Below, one piece after another: positions 27,455-36,892 of a stretch of 42,662 nucleotides of DNA. The DNA is from Candidatus Parvarchaeota archaeon. Lineage in GTDB: Archaea > Nanobdellota > Nanobdellia > JAFCGN01. The stretch's first letter is position 1; each line of letters begins with the position of its first letter. The stretch spans positions 1-42,662 of the forward strand of contig JAFCGN010000006.1 of assembly GCA_017608045.1 (NCBI GenBank), in the 5' to 3' direction. Made by a program: the position numbers and the translations under genes. Under the pieces are notes generated by a model, which saw only the letters and a program-made list of their open reading frames with translations, searched no databases and had not been told where the DNA came from.

Positions 27455-27682
27455 TTATAATTCTCTTAATGCTTCTATAAGAAATGCTTTCAATTCTGGA
27501 TTGTCAGGCAAGCCCACTCCTCCTTTATATCTTTTATTTTCTTGTTGGTCATAAAATCCCTTACTTATTTGCAGAAATTCATTTTCATTTTCAACATCAA
27601 CAACTTTTTTTCTGCTTATTTCAACAAAGTTGTTCCTTCCATATTTAAATTCTTTTGATTCTATTGTTTCAAATTTAACTAT
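27455..27682 (-). CDS. small conserved-looking protein (75 aa), probable ATA start
   Basis: In-frame stop tga then ttt aaa ATA; RBS aggtgat; IVKFETIESKEFKYGRNNFVEISRKKVVDVENENEFLQISKGFYDQQENKRYKGGVGLPDNPELKAFLIEALREL*; no ATG/GTG/TTG in the first two thirds. Confidence 0.6.
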   Translation of the reverse strand: MVKFETIESKEFKYGRNNFVEISRKKVVDVENENEFLQISKGFYDQQENKRYKGGVGLPDNPELKAFLIEALREL

Positions 27683-27755
27683 TTTAAATCACCTTTGCGT
27701 ATTTTTGTGAATTATTAATAAAATAATAGCACTTTCTTGTTTTCAACTTTGCGGT

Positions 27756-28274
27756 TTAAATTTTTTCTGAAATAATTTTAATAAAGGACTTAAGAACTGC
27801 CTTGCTCTTTAATTCAAACATGTCTTTTGCTCCGCTCGTAACAATTATTCTTGTTTTATTGGTATTAGCAATTTTAATATTTTGCATCATTCTTCCAAGA
27901 ATTAAGCATCTCTCAAAATTTTTTGGCGGGTTTAATAAAAGATTAAAATTAACAACATAAGCCACGTCCTTTTCTTTCATAAATTTAGCAAGCACGTCAT
28001 CAAGTCCTGCTCTTCGAAAATGCGTGAAATCTTGTTTAGGGTGTAATTCAATATTAATTAAACCATTGACTAATTTATTTTCAACTGCAAACCTGTTTAA
28101 TTTGTAATTAATAGAACTCAAAAAAACAACCTTATTTTTTAATGATTTCATTTTATTCTTTAATTCCTTAATATCTTTTGCTTCAATTATTTCTGCCTCT
28201 TCAATTTCAAGCTTTAATTTTTTAGCAAAATGCAAGACATTACTTGTTATTTTTCCAAAAAAATAATCTTTCAT
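27756..28274 (-). CDS. RNase P protein component 3 (p30)
   Basis: INIELHPKQDFTHFRRAGLDDVLAKFMKEKDVAYVVNFNLLL, TSGAKDMFELKS pattern of Rpp1/p30. Confidence 0.82.
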   Translation of the reverse strand: MKDYFFGKITSNVLHFAKKLKLEIEEAEIIEAKDIKELKNKMKSLKNKVVFLSSINYKLNRFAVENKLVNGLINIELHPKQDFTHFRRAGLDDVLAKFMKEKDVAYVVNFNLLLNPPKNFERCLILGRMMQNIKIANTNKTRIIVTSGAKDMFELKSKAVLKSFIKIISEKI

Positions 28275-28321
28275 TAATCAAATAAAAAACTATTTAGTAT
28301 TAATTTTTATCTAATTTAGTA

Positions 28322-30265
28322 ATGAAAAAATTAATAACATATTTTTTGCTTCTAATTTCGTTTAATGCTGTTTTTAGTGTTGAAATATATTACCCTCCTA
28401 AAACAATTTTTACAAACATGAATTATTCTTGGAATGGCAAAATAAAAGTCACAGACAAGATATGGAATATTAACATAATCTCAAATTATGTTCCAGAAAA
28501 TTGCACTAACATAATCTCAAATTTTGACTATTTTGGGTATGATGAAAATGGAAATTTTGCTCAAAAAAATTTAAGCAGCGCAGAGAATGATATTGATTTA
28601 TATCTTTCATGTAATTTAAGATTAAAGAATAATATAACTTTTTTGAAAAAAAATCCTCTTTTTCCAGAAAATATTAATAATTCGTATCTTAATGAAACCG
28701 AAAAAGTAATTATTAACAAAGAAATTAAAACATTAGCTTCTGAAATAACTGATGGAACAAACACAACATTAGAAGCATGTGCTAAAATTGCAAGTTGGGT
28801 GCACACTAACATAAATTATACAAAAAGTGATGAAGCATATGATTATGTTAATGAAATCCTAAATAGCACAACAATTTTAAAAAGAAGAAGAGGAGTTTGC
28901 GATGAATTCAGCACCTTGTTTTTATCATTAACTCGAGCAGTTGGAATTCCTTCAAGATATGTAGCAGGATTTTCTTTAAACCAAAATTCAAGTGCTCCAC
29001 ACGCGTGGGCACAAGCATTAATTGGTGATCAATGGATTGATTTTGACCCAACATATGGAGAATATGGTTTTGTTGATGCAACTCATATCGCAACATATTT
29101 TTCAAAAACCCCTTCTTTTAATCCTTATAAAATAACTTTTTCAACAAGGAAAGGCAAAGCCACAATTATTGAACCCAACACGAGTGTTAAGGTTTTATCT
29201 TATGAAAATGATACTCAAAACCTGATTAAAATAAATGCGCATTTTGATAAAAAAAAGGCAGGGGAAAATGAATACATAATCTTAAACATAAATGCAGAAA
29301 ACCTTCTTAACTCGCATGTTCTCACAACAATGGAAATCCTTTATAATAAAAACTTGCTTCAACTTGTAAAAGGGAGTACGAACGAGTATCTTTACATCCC
29401 TCCATTAAAAAATTCAACAAAATATTTTATTTTTAAAACAACAAACAATCTAAAAAAAGGGTATTATTATCCAACAAAAACAAAAATTATAACTTTTGGC
29501 AGTAAAGACGCTGAAGCAAGTATTGATGTTTATCCTGAAATAGGGAAACAAACATTAGAAGAAGCTCTTTCAAAAATAAGTCTTGAGGAATTAAAATATA
29601 GAACGGGTTTAGAAATAAAGAATATTTCCATAACGCCAAGAATATCTTATGAGAATAACATGTTTTATTTGTCTTTTTACATAAAAAACACAGGAAACAA
29701 GATTTTAGATAATTTTAAAATTAATATTTCTTATTCAAACATAACAAAAACAATAATAATACCAAGGATTTTAATAAATGAACAATTTTTAGTAAATGAG
29801 AGTCTAATTACACCAAAAAATGGAGAACATAAATTAATAATCTCTTTTTTAACAGATAAAAATTATTTTTACACAACTAGTTTAATAAAAGCAGAAGAAC
29901 CTCATTTAGATTTAAAATATGTGGGGAATACAACATTTTATAATTATGAGCCAATTAATTTTAGTTTAAAAATTGAAGGGAAATGTGAAAACAAAAAAAT
30001 AGTATTAAGTTCTGACATTTGCAAAAAAATCTTTTTTCCTCAAAATAACACAATTAACCCAACTTTTAAATATTATGAAACAAAACCAAAAAACATTACA
30101 ATCTACGCAAGTATTTCTTGCATTGACAAGTATGGCACGGAATTTAAAAAAAACAAAATTTTTTATCTAAACAGGGAAGCAAACAATTTTGCAGCAATCA
30201 AGATAAGATTATCATACTTTATTAACAGCATAAAAAACTTTTTAAACACATTAATTTACAAATAA
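28322..30265 (+). CDS. secreted transglutaminase-like domain protein
   Basis: Signal peptide MKKLITYFLLLISFNAVFS; RRRGVCDEFSTLFLSLTRAVGIPSRYVAGFS...HAWAQALIGDQWIDFDPTYGE (Cys-His-Asp); Ig-like C-terminus. Confidence 0.88.
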   Translation: MKKLITYFLLLISFNAVFSVEIYYPPKTIFTNMNYSWNGKIKVTDKIWNINIISNYVPENCTNIISNFDYFGYDENGNFAQKNLSSAENDIDLYLSCNLRLKNNITFLKKNPLFPENINNSYLNETEKVIINKEIKTLASEITDGTNTTLEACAKIASWVHTNINYTKSDEAYDYVNEILNSTTILKRRRGVCDEFSTLFLSLTRAVGIPSRYVAGFSLNQNSSAPHAWAQALIGDQWIDFDPTYGEYGFVDATHIATYFSKTPSFNPYKITFSTRKGKATIIEPNTSVKVLSYENDTQNLIKINAHFDKKKAGENEYIILNINAENLLNSHVLTTMEILYNKNLLQLVKGSTNEYLYIPPLKNSTKYFIFKTTNNLKKGYYYPTKTKIITFGSKDAEASIDVYPEIGKQTLEEALSKISLEELKYRTGLEIKNISITPRISYENNMFYLSFYIKNTGNKILDNFKINISYSNITKTIIIPRILINEQFLVNESLITPKNGEHKLIISFLTDKNYFYTTSLIKAEEPHLDLKYVGNTTFYNYEPINFSLKIEGKCENKKIVLSSDICKKIFFPQNNTINPTFKYYETKPKNITIYASISCIDKYGTEFKKNKIFYLNREANNFAAIKIRLSYFINSIKNFLNTLIYK

Positions 30266-30271
30266 CGTATT

Positions 30272-30442
30272 ATGGCAAAGTTTCCAGAAGCAGAAAAAAG
30301 AATATTTCATAGAGTTTTTGTGTGTCGTAAATGTAAGAGCACAATTAAAGCAGATAATCAAAAAGTCAAGCTTAGAAAAATAAAATGCAGGAAATGCGGT
30401 AGTAAAGCATTAAGACCTAAAAATAAGGAAAAGAAAGGTTAA
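30272..30442 (+). CDS. 50S ribosomal protein L40e
   Basis: 56 aa: MAKFPEAEKRIFHRVFVCRKCKSTIKADNQKVKLRKIKCRKCGSKALRPKNKEKKG; two CxxC motifs. Not in the ORF track. Confidence 0.93.
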   Translation: MAKFPEAEKRIFHRVFVCRKCKSTIKADNQKVKLRKIKCRKCGSKALRPKNKEKKG

Positions 30443-30493
30443 AAACGATCCTTTGTTCATTATCTTTACTTCTTTTTTTAATAAGTAATCTTA

Positions 30494-32092
30494 TTAATAT
30501 TGATTTAAGTGTTCAAAAACTCTCTTTTTATTATTCCAAACAAAATCTGCAAGTTTTGGACCCTTATCTTTGTTAAACAATGCTTTATACATAACTTTAA
30601 AGAATTTTTTCATTCCTTTATTTTTAGCAAGAGAATAAATATTCTTTTGAAAATGCTCAAAATCTTTTTCAAAATGCAAAATATTTACAAACTCTCTTAC
30701 AATTTCTTTATCTTCTTGTTCTAAAGAAACTTTTACTAATTTGAAATCAATTTCTTCAGGTATTTTATGGTGTTCAGTCCATTTTTTTGCCATACTAATT
30801 CTTTCAAAAATTAAGTCTTCTACTTCCTTGTTATAATGTCCTGTTTCTTTTAATTTTTTCATTATTTCTTCTTTATTATCCCCATACACTTGTGCGAGTG
30901 TTGCAGCATATGCATAACTTATTGGAATAACAGGCAAAGGTTTCTTCAAGAAAGAATAAGAATACAATTTTTTCATATGTCTTGTTTCTTTTAAGGTATC
31001 ACCTTTTTCAATATCATAATAAACTCTTGCATGCTTGTCAAAATCATCATGTAATCTTGCTAAATTAATCCAACTAAAACTTCTTGTTTTAGACAAACGT
31101 TTATTGTATAAAAACTTTAAAAGTTCAGGCCTTGCACATTCAAGCCATTCATGAGGAAAAACTACATTCCCTAAACTTGCACTCATTTTTTTACCATCTA
31201 TGAAAAGATGCCCATAAAATATTGGCACAGGCATTGGATAATCCAATATTTTCTCAACAATTTCCGCATTAACCCACCAAGCACTTAAAGGAACAGAGTA
31301 CTCCACTCCCGCACCTTCTGAAGAAACCCCCCATCTTGCCCATTGCGCTGCCCATTCTCCTTTCCACATTAACTTACCTCCTCCATTAAGAGGATTAATA
31401 ATTCCTTCATACCCGCATCCTTTTACTTTTGTTTTAGCAAAAGAATAATCCTCGCATTTATAATGTATAAGTCCATTTTCTATTTTTGTTATCCTTGGTG
31501 TTATTATTTTTCCACAATTCTCACATATAGGCGTCCAACTTGAATACCCTTTTTTTAATGGTTCAGTTCTGTACTTATTTTGAATACTTATTGCAAGTTC
31601 TTGATTATCAAGAATTTTTTTTATGAATGGATTAAAACTCCCTTTTTTGTATTCTTCTCTCATAGAAAATTTAGGTATTTTTTCAAAAACAAACTCGTCG
31701 ATTACTTTAAAATATTCTGATTTAAAGTGTTCTGAATAATTTTCATGGCACCCAAAAGGGTCTGGGATATCACTCACAGGCATTCCTAAATACTTTTCAA
31801 ATGATTTTGGCACTCCTTTAGGAATTTTTCTTAAAGGGTCCATGTCTTCTGCAACCCATATGATTTTTGCTTTAACACCCAAGTTTTTTAATGCCCTATA
31901 CACTGTTTCTCCTCTAATTGTATCACTCAATCTTCCAATATGCAAAACACCGCTTAAACTTGCACTTGTTTTGATTACAAACTCCTTTGGTTTTTTTATT
32001 TTCTTATTAACATACTTATACTTTTTTCTTCCAATTATTTCTTTAGCTATATCTTCCGCCCAAAATGTTGTGTTATTTTCCATAAAAATCAC
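30494..32092 (-). CDS. lysS: lysyl-tRNA synthetase, class I
   Basis: KTSASLSGVLHIGRLSDTI (HIGH-like), DIPDPFGCHENYSEHF, FIDGKKMSASLGN (KMSKS-like). Confidence 0.94.
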   Translation of the reverse strand: MIFMENNTTFWAEDIAKEIIGRKKYKYVNKKIKKPKEFVIKTSASLSGVLHIGRLSDTIRGETVYRALKNLGVKAKIIWVAEDMDPLRKIPKGVPKSFEKYLGMPVSDIPDPFGCHENYSEHFKSEYFKVIDEFVFEKIPKFSMREEYKKGSFNPFIKKILDNQELAISIQNKYRTEPLKKGYSSWTPICENCGKIITPRITKIENGLIHYKCEDYSFAKTKVKGCGYEGIINPLNGGGKLMWKGEWAAQWARWGVSSEGAGVEYSVPLSAWWVNAEIVEKILDYPMPVPIFYGHLFIDGKKMSASLGNVVFPHEWLECARPELLKFLYNKRLSKTRSFSWINLARLHDDFDKHARVYYDIEKGDTLKETRHMKKLYSYSFLKKPLPVIPISYAYAATLAQVYGDNKEEIMKKLKETGHYNKEVEDLIFERISMAKKWTEHHKIPEEIDFKLVKVSLEQEDKEIVREFVNILHFEKDFEHFQKNIYSLAKNKGMKKFFKVMYKALFNKDKGPKLADFVWNNKKRVFEHLNQY

Positions 32093-32763
32093 GCAAGCAT
32101 TATTTCCACTCTTTCTTTTCCTTTTCCCAAATTTTTTCTTTTTAATTTTATTTCTCCAATCTCGCTTGTATTCTTAACATGCGTTCCGCCACAAGGCATT
32201 TCATATTTATCGCACACCCACACTCTTTTCTCTGCATCCAAATATTTAGTTATAATCTCATGCGCTTCTTTAATAAATTTATTAGATAATCTCTCGACTT
32301 CCACGAGTTTTTCTGCAATACTTTCTTGCATGGCAAAATCTATTCTTGACTTGCCAACAGCAACATTGCTTCCAATTATTTTCGCCTTCTCATAATCACC
32401 ATTAAAAAAAACTTCAATAAATTTGTAATAAACAATATGAGCTGCAGAATGAAGTTTCATTAACTCATATCTTCTTTCCCAATCAATTTCTCCTTTAACA
32501 ACATCTCCTTTTCTTAAATTATGTTCCCTTACATGATGAAAAATCACACCATCACTTGAATTAACAAAATAAACTTCAAAGCCATTAAGTTTTCCAATAT
32601 CGCATGCTTGTCCTCCACCGCCTGGATAAAAAAGAGTTTTATCAAGCACAACTTTTTCTCCATCTGTTTCTAAAACCATTGCTTTAAATTCCTTTGAATA
32701 TGGTTTTTCATAATACTCTTTCATTGTTTTAGGAAGCATAAAATAGTATAGAAATTTATTCAT
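32089..32763 (-). CDS. alanyl-tRNA editing protein, AlaX-M type
   Basis: FYPGGGGQACDIG, KLHSAAHIVYYK, MPCGGTHVKNTSEIGEIKL; 4-nt overlap with lysS. Confidence 0.9.
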   Translation of the reverse strand: MNKFLYYFMLPKTMKEYYEKPYSKEFKAMVLETDGEKVVLDKTLFYPGGGGQACDIGKLNGFEVYFVNSSDGVIFHHVREHNLRKGDVVKGEIDWERRYELMKLHSAAHIVYYKFIEVFFNGDYEKAKIIGSNVAVGKSRIDFAMQESIAEKLVEVERLSNKFIKEAHEIITKYLDAEKRVWVCDKYEMPCGGTHVKNTSEIGEIKLKRKNLGKGKERVEIMLA

Positions 32764-32840
32764 TTAAAAAAGTTCCTTGCAACTTTCTAAATGTTAGATT
32801 CAACAAAAAAGTTAAAACCCAATAAGTTTTCTTACAAACC

Positions 32841-33989
32841 ATGAATGCTGAAACAATTTTTACAATCATATTTTATTTAATAATTGCTGTATTGATTTAT
32901 ATCAACAGAAAAAAAATTACAATAATTGAAAAAATTTTTATTGCTTTCAAAACAAGAAAACCAATAAAAATTATGAAAAAACTTGCGAAATACTCTTTTT
33001 TTTGGAAGACCTTCAGCACAATTTCAATACCATTTGCACTTATTGGTATGATTGTCATTCTCGTTTTTTTAACTCAGTCAGCAATTTCTTTAATAAGAGT
33101 TCCAAGTTCTACAGCGGGTGTTGGAATTGCAATACCTGGTGTTAAAATCCCGGGAAGTCCAATTTACATCCCATTCTGGTATGGAATACTTTCAATCCTA
33201 ATTTTAAGCACAGTCCATGAATTCAGTCATGCTGTTACAGGAATTGTGGAGAAAGTAAAAGTGAAATCAAGCGGTTTTGGAATGCTTGCAATAATACCCG
33301 CAGCATTCGTGGAATTTGATACAAAATCAATGATGAAAGCAAGCAAACTTTCTCGTCTGAGAATAGCAAGTGCAGGTCCTGTAGCGAATATCGCACTCTC
33401 ATTCTTCCTTATTTTTTTATTATCATGGACGTTTTATCCTTTGATAGAAAGCATTGTTCAATATAATGGAATAGAAATTGTAAGCACAATTAAGGGATAT
33501 CCAGCAGAAGCATCTGGGATATCAAAAGGAATGGTGATAAACAAGATAAATGGCACGCAATTAAATACTTCGCACGATTTCATGGAATATCTCAGAAAAT
33601 TAAAACCAAATGATTATATTGTCTTAACAACAAAAGACGGAAAAAACTATGGTTTAAAATTAACAAGTTCTCCAAAAAATGAAAGTCTTGCTTATATTGG
33701 CATCACGCACAAGCAATTCTTTGAGTATAAAGAAGGAGCGTGGGCACCAAAATGGCTTTATTCTATATTAATATGGTTGTCAGGTTTGTTCGGATGGTTA
33801 ATAAATTTAAATTTTGCAATAGGAATGATTAATTTTTTGCCTGTATGGTTTGCGGATGGAGGCCAAATTTTTTACAATTTCGCAGGATATTTTTTTAAAG
33901 ATGAAAAAACTTTAACAAAGGTTGTAAGCTCTGTCTTCTTCTTTTCATTATCTTTATTATTGCTTAATTTTTTACTGCCCTTCTTCTAA
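32841..33989 (+). CDS. site-2 protease-family intramembrane metalloprotease (M50) with PDZ
   Basis: LSTVHEFSHAVTG (HExxH), PDZ-like VVSTIKGYPAEASGISKGMVINKING, NLNFAIGMINFLPVWFADGGQIF. Confidence 0.9.
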   Translation: MNAETIFTIIFYLIIAVLIYINRKKITIIEKIFIAFKTRKPIKIMKKLAKYSFFWKTFSTISIPFALIGMIVILVFLTQSAISLIRVPSSTAGVGIAIPGVKIPGSPIYIPFWYGILSILILSTVHEFSHAVTGIVEKVKVKSSGFGMLAIIPAAFVEFDTKSMMKASKLSRLRIASAGPVANIALSFFLIFLLSWTFYPLIESIVQYNGIEIVSTIKGYPAEASGISKGMVINKINGTQLNTSHDFMEYLRKLKPNDYIVLTTKDGKNYGLKLTSSPKNESLAYIGITHKQFFEYKEGAWAPKWLYSILIWLSGLFGWLINLNFAIGMINFLPVWFADGGQIFYNFAGYFFKDEKTLTKVVSSVFFFSLSLLLLNFLLPFF

Positions 33990-34115
33990 CTCTTAATTAT
34001 TAATAATTGGAAATACTCTTCTTATTTCATGTTCTTTGGGGTAACTTACACCTTTCTTACAAGAAAGGGGCAGAGGCAAAAGATTTAATAAACAAGAACT
34101 TATGAATAAAAAATA

Positions 34116-35063
34116 ATGAATAAAAAAGAATTTATTGAAAGAGAAGACGTAAAAGAATTAATTGAAGAAATTGCAGGGATGCATGCTGTAAAAGTTATAA
34201 ATCTTTTAGCAAGCAAAACAATTCTTGATGAATTTAAAATTAGTAGTTCACTAAAACTTGAAGTTAATTTTGTTAGGAGTTTGCTTTACAAATTATATGA
34301 AAAAAAAATAGTGAGTTTTAGCAAAGAAAGAGACAGCAAAAAAGGTTGGTGGATTTATTCATGGACACTTCATATTGAAAAAATCATAGAACTCTTAATA
34401 AAAAGAAAGAAAGAAAGAATTTCTCGCCTTGAAGAAATAAAATCAAGAGAAAGCATTAATCAATACTTTATTTGCGAATCTTGCGGCATAAAAATGGATT
34501 TCGGAGAGGCTGTTGAAAATAATTTCGAGTGTTTCAGTTGTGGCATGCCACTTGTTGCTCTTGAAAAAAAAGCAGATGAAAGAGAATTAAATGCATTAAT
34601 TGGGAAATTATATGATGAAGTGAAAGAATTAGAAGATTTTAAGAAAAGAAGAGAAGAAAGAGAAATTGCGAAGAAAAAGAAAGAATTAGAAAAATTAGTT
34701 GGAAGCAAAAGAGTAAAGAAGAAAAAGAAAGAAAAAATGAAAAAAGGTAAAACACAGAAAACTGCGAGAAAAGTTAAAAAAACGAGAGAAAAGGGGAAAA
34801 AAGAGAAAGTAAAGGCTGAAAAAAAAGAAGAAAAAAGTAAAACAAGAAAAACAAAAGAAGGGAAAAAGAAATTAGAGAAATCAATTAAAAGCAAAGGAAA
34901 GAAGAAAGAAGTAAAAAAATCAGTTAAAAGCAAAAGGGGAGAGAAAAAGAAAGGAGAGAAATCAGTTAAAAGCAAAGGAAAGAAGAAAGAAAAAACAAAA
35001 GAAGAAAAGAAGAAAAGAGGAAGGAAGAGTTCATTAATTTCAAGAATTAAAAAAATCTTATAA
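34116..35063 (+). CDS. tfe: transcription factor E (TFE alpha) with long Lys-rich C-terminal tail
   Basis: N-terminal winged helix (VNFVRSLLYKLYEKKIVSF), YFICESCGIKMDFGEAVENNFECFSCGMPL zinc ribbon, then ~120-residue K-rich tail. Confidence 0.85.
   Translation: MNKKEFIEREDVKELIEEIAGMHAVKVINLLASKTILDEFKISSSLKLEVNFVRSLLYKLYEKKIVSFSKERDSKKGWWIYSWTLHIEKIIELLIKRKKERISRLEEIKSRESINQYFICESCGIKMDFGEAVENNFECFSCGMPLVALEKKADERELNALIGKLYDEVKELEDFKKRREEREIAKKKKELEKLVGSKRVKKKKKEKMKKGKTQKTARKVKKTREKGKKEKVKAEKKEEKSKTRKTKEGKKKLEKSIKSKGKKKEVKKSVKSKRGEKKKGEKSVKSKGKKKEKTKEEKKKRGRKSSLISRIKKIL
34878..35000 (+). repeat. three degenerate coding repeats in the TFE tail
   Basis: aaatca[a/g]ttaaaagcaaa... begins at 34878, 34917 and 34959 (spacing 39 and 42 nt), encoding KS(I/V)KSK(G/R)xKK. 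Confidence 0.85.
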
Positions 35064-35138
35064 ATTATGAAAAAAAAATTTTGTTAATTTTTTTAATTAT
35101 GAGATAAACTTTTATTTAATTCTCTTTTATTATTATTT

Positions 35139-35468
35139 ATGATTAAACCTTCACATAGAGAAAAAAAAAGATATGTTAAATTTCAAATTCTGCCAAAAGA
35201 GATGAAATTAGAAGAAAACGAAGTTGAAAAAGCAATAATAAAAGAATGTCATAATTTTTTAGGAGATTATGGCATGGCAAAAGCAGGCATAGTTTTTTTA
35301 AGAGAAAAGTTTAATAAGGAAAAAAAAGAGGGTATCATAAGAGTCAATAATAAATATGTTGATAAATTAAAAATGTCTCTTGGTTTAATTAAAAAAATTA
35401 ATAATAAAAAAATCACAATTCATATTCCAAAAGTTTCTGGAATAATAAAAAAATTGCAGGTGAAATAA
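35139..35468 (+). CDS. RNase P protein component 2 (Pop5)
   Basis: SHREKKRYVKFQIL, FLGDYGMAKAGIVFL, GIIRVNNKYVDKLKMSLGLIKKI. Confidence 0.9.
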   Translation: MIKPSHREKKRYVKFQILPKEMKLEENEVEKAIIKECHNFLGDYGMAKAGIVFLREKFNKEKKEGIIRVNNKYVDKLKMSLGLIKKINNKKITIHIPKVSGIIKKLQVK

Positions 35469-35469
35469 A

Positions 35470-36183
35470 ATGACTCAAATGCCACAAGAATTAATGGGTT
35501 ATGATAGAGCAATAACTGTATTCAGTCCTGATGGACGATTGCTCCAAGTTGAATATGCAAGAAAAACAGTTAGTCAAGGAACACCCGCTGTTGGTGTTGT
35601 ATGTAAAAATAGTGTTGTTTTAATTGCAGATAAAAGAATAATAGACCCGCTTGTTGTTGTTAAAAGTGTTGAAAAAATTTTTCAAATAGATGAGCACATA
35701 GGCGCTACAATGAGTGGTTTAATAAGTGATGGAAGAGTGCTTATTGAAAGAGCACAAGAAGAAGCTCAAAAACATAAATTAACGTACGGGGAATCAATTG
35801 ATGTGTGGAGTATTGTAAAAAACATATGCGATTTTAAACAAGCATACACGCAATACGCAGGAACAAGGCCTTTCGGAGTGAGTTTGTTAATTGCTGGTTT
35901 TGATGGAGGTCCTCATTTGTTTGTAACAGAACCAAGCGGGATTTATTTTGAATACCATGCTACAGGAATTGGAGAAGGTAGTGAAATCATTAATGAGTAC
36001 TTAAAGAAGAATTACAAAGAAGGCATGAATACTGAACAAGGAATAAAGTTAGCAATAAATTCCATTAAAAAAGCTCTTGGTGCAAATTTTGATCCTACTA
36101 GAATAGAAGCTGCCTTGATTTCGTCAGACAAGAAATACAAAAAAATAAGTTATAAAGAATTAATGAAATATATTGGGAAGTAG
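35470..36183 (+). CDS. psmA: proteasome alpha subunit
   Basis: GYDRAITVFSPDGRLLQVEYARKTVSQGTPAVGV. Confidence 0.97.
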   Translation: MTQMPQELMGYDRAITVFSPDGRLLQVEYARKTVSQGTPAVGVVCKNSVVLIADKRIIDPLVVVKSVEKIFQIDEHIGATMSGLISDGRVLIERAQEEAQKHKLTYGESIDVWSIVKNICDFKQAYTQYAGTRPFGVSLLIAGFDGGPHLFVTEPSGIYFEYHATGIGEGSEIINEYLKKNYKEGMNTEQGIKLAINSIKKALGANFDPTRIEAALISSDKKYKKISYKELMKYIGK

Positions 36184-36190
36184 ATAGGTA

Positions 36191-36880
36191 ATGGTAAGCG
36201 TAGATAAAGCAGTTGTTGCGCGATTAAAAATTAAAGATTCTATTTTTGAAGTGCTTGTTGATTGTGAAAAAGCATTAGCATTGAAAAGAGGAGAAAATAT
36301 TGATATAATTGATGTGCTTGCAGTCCCGCAAGTATTTAAGGATGCAAAAAAAGGTCTTGTAGCACCTGATATTAAAGAAAATTTTGGAACAGAAAATATA
36401 TACAATATTGCTGAAAAAATTATAAAAGAAGGTGAAGTTCAATTAACACAAGAATATAAAAATAAATTAACAGAAGAAAAGAAAAAGAAAATAATAAACT
36501 TAATATGCATGAATGCTATTGATTCAAGAACAAATAATCCTGTTCCTCCAAAAAGAATTGAACTTGCAATAGAGGAAATAAAATTTCATATTAATCCTTT
36601 CAAAAACGTGGAAGAACAAAGCAAAGAATTAATTGAAAAATTAAGACCTGTTCTTCCTTTAAGGATTGAAGAAAAAAAATTAGAAATAATTTTCCCCCCA
36701 GAATACACAGCAAAAGCGTACGGGGTTATTTCAAAAAAAGCAACCATAACAAAAGATTTATGGTTAAATAATGGGTCGTGGTTGTGTGAAATAACGATTC
36801 CTGCTGGAATAATAAATGATTTTATTTCAGAAATAAATCATTTAACTCGGGGGGCAGCAGAAATTAAGATAATAAATTAG
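36191..36880 (+). CDS. ribosome maturation protein SBDS homolog
   Basis: VDKAVVARLKIKDSIFEVLVDCEKAL, AIDSRTNNPVPPKRIELAIEE, LPLRIEEKKLEI. Confidence 0.95.
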   Translation: MVSVDKAVVARLKIKDSIFEVLVDCEKALALKRGENIDIIDVLAVPQVFKDAKKGLVAPDIKENFGTENIYNIAEKIIKEGEVQLTQEYKNKLTEEKKKKIINLICMNAIDSRTNNPVPPKRIELAIEEIKFHINPFKNVEEQSKELIEKLRPVLPLRIEEKKLEIIFPPEYTAKAYGVISKKATITKDLWLNNGSWLCEITIPAGIINDFISEINHLTRGAAEIKIIN

Positions 36881-36892
36881 AGGTGAGAAATA

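Noticed and set aside
34460-34975. 171-aa antisense ORF (Phe/Leu/Ser-rich, membrane-like)
   Set aside because: Complement of the Lys-rich TFE tail; composition artefact of the polypurine strand.
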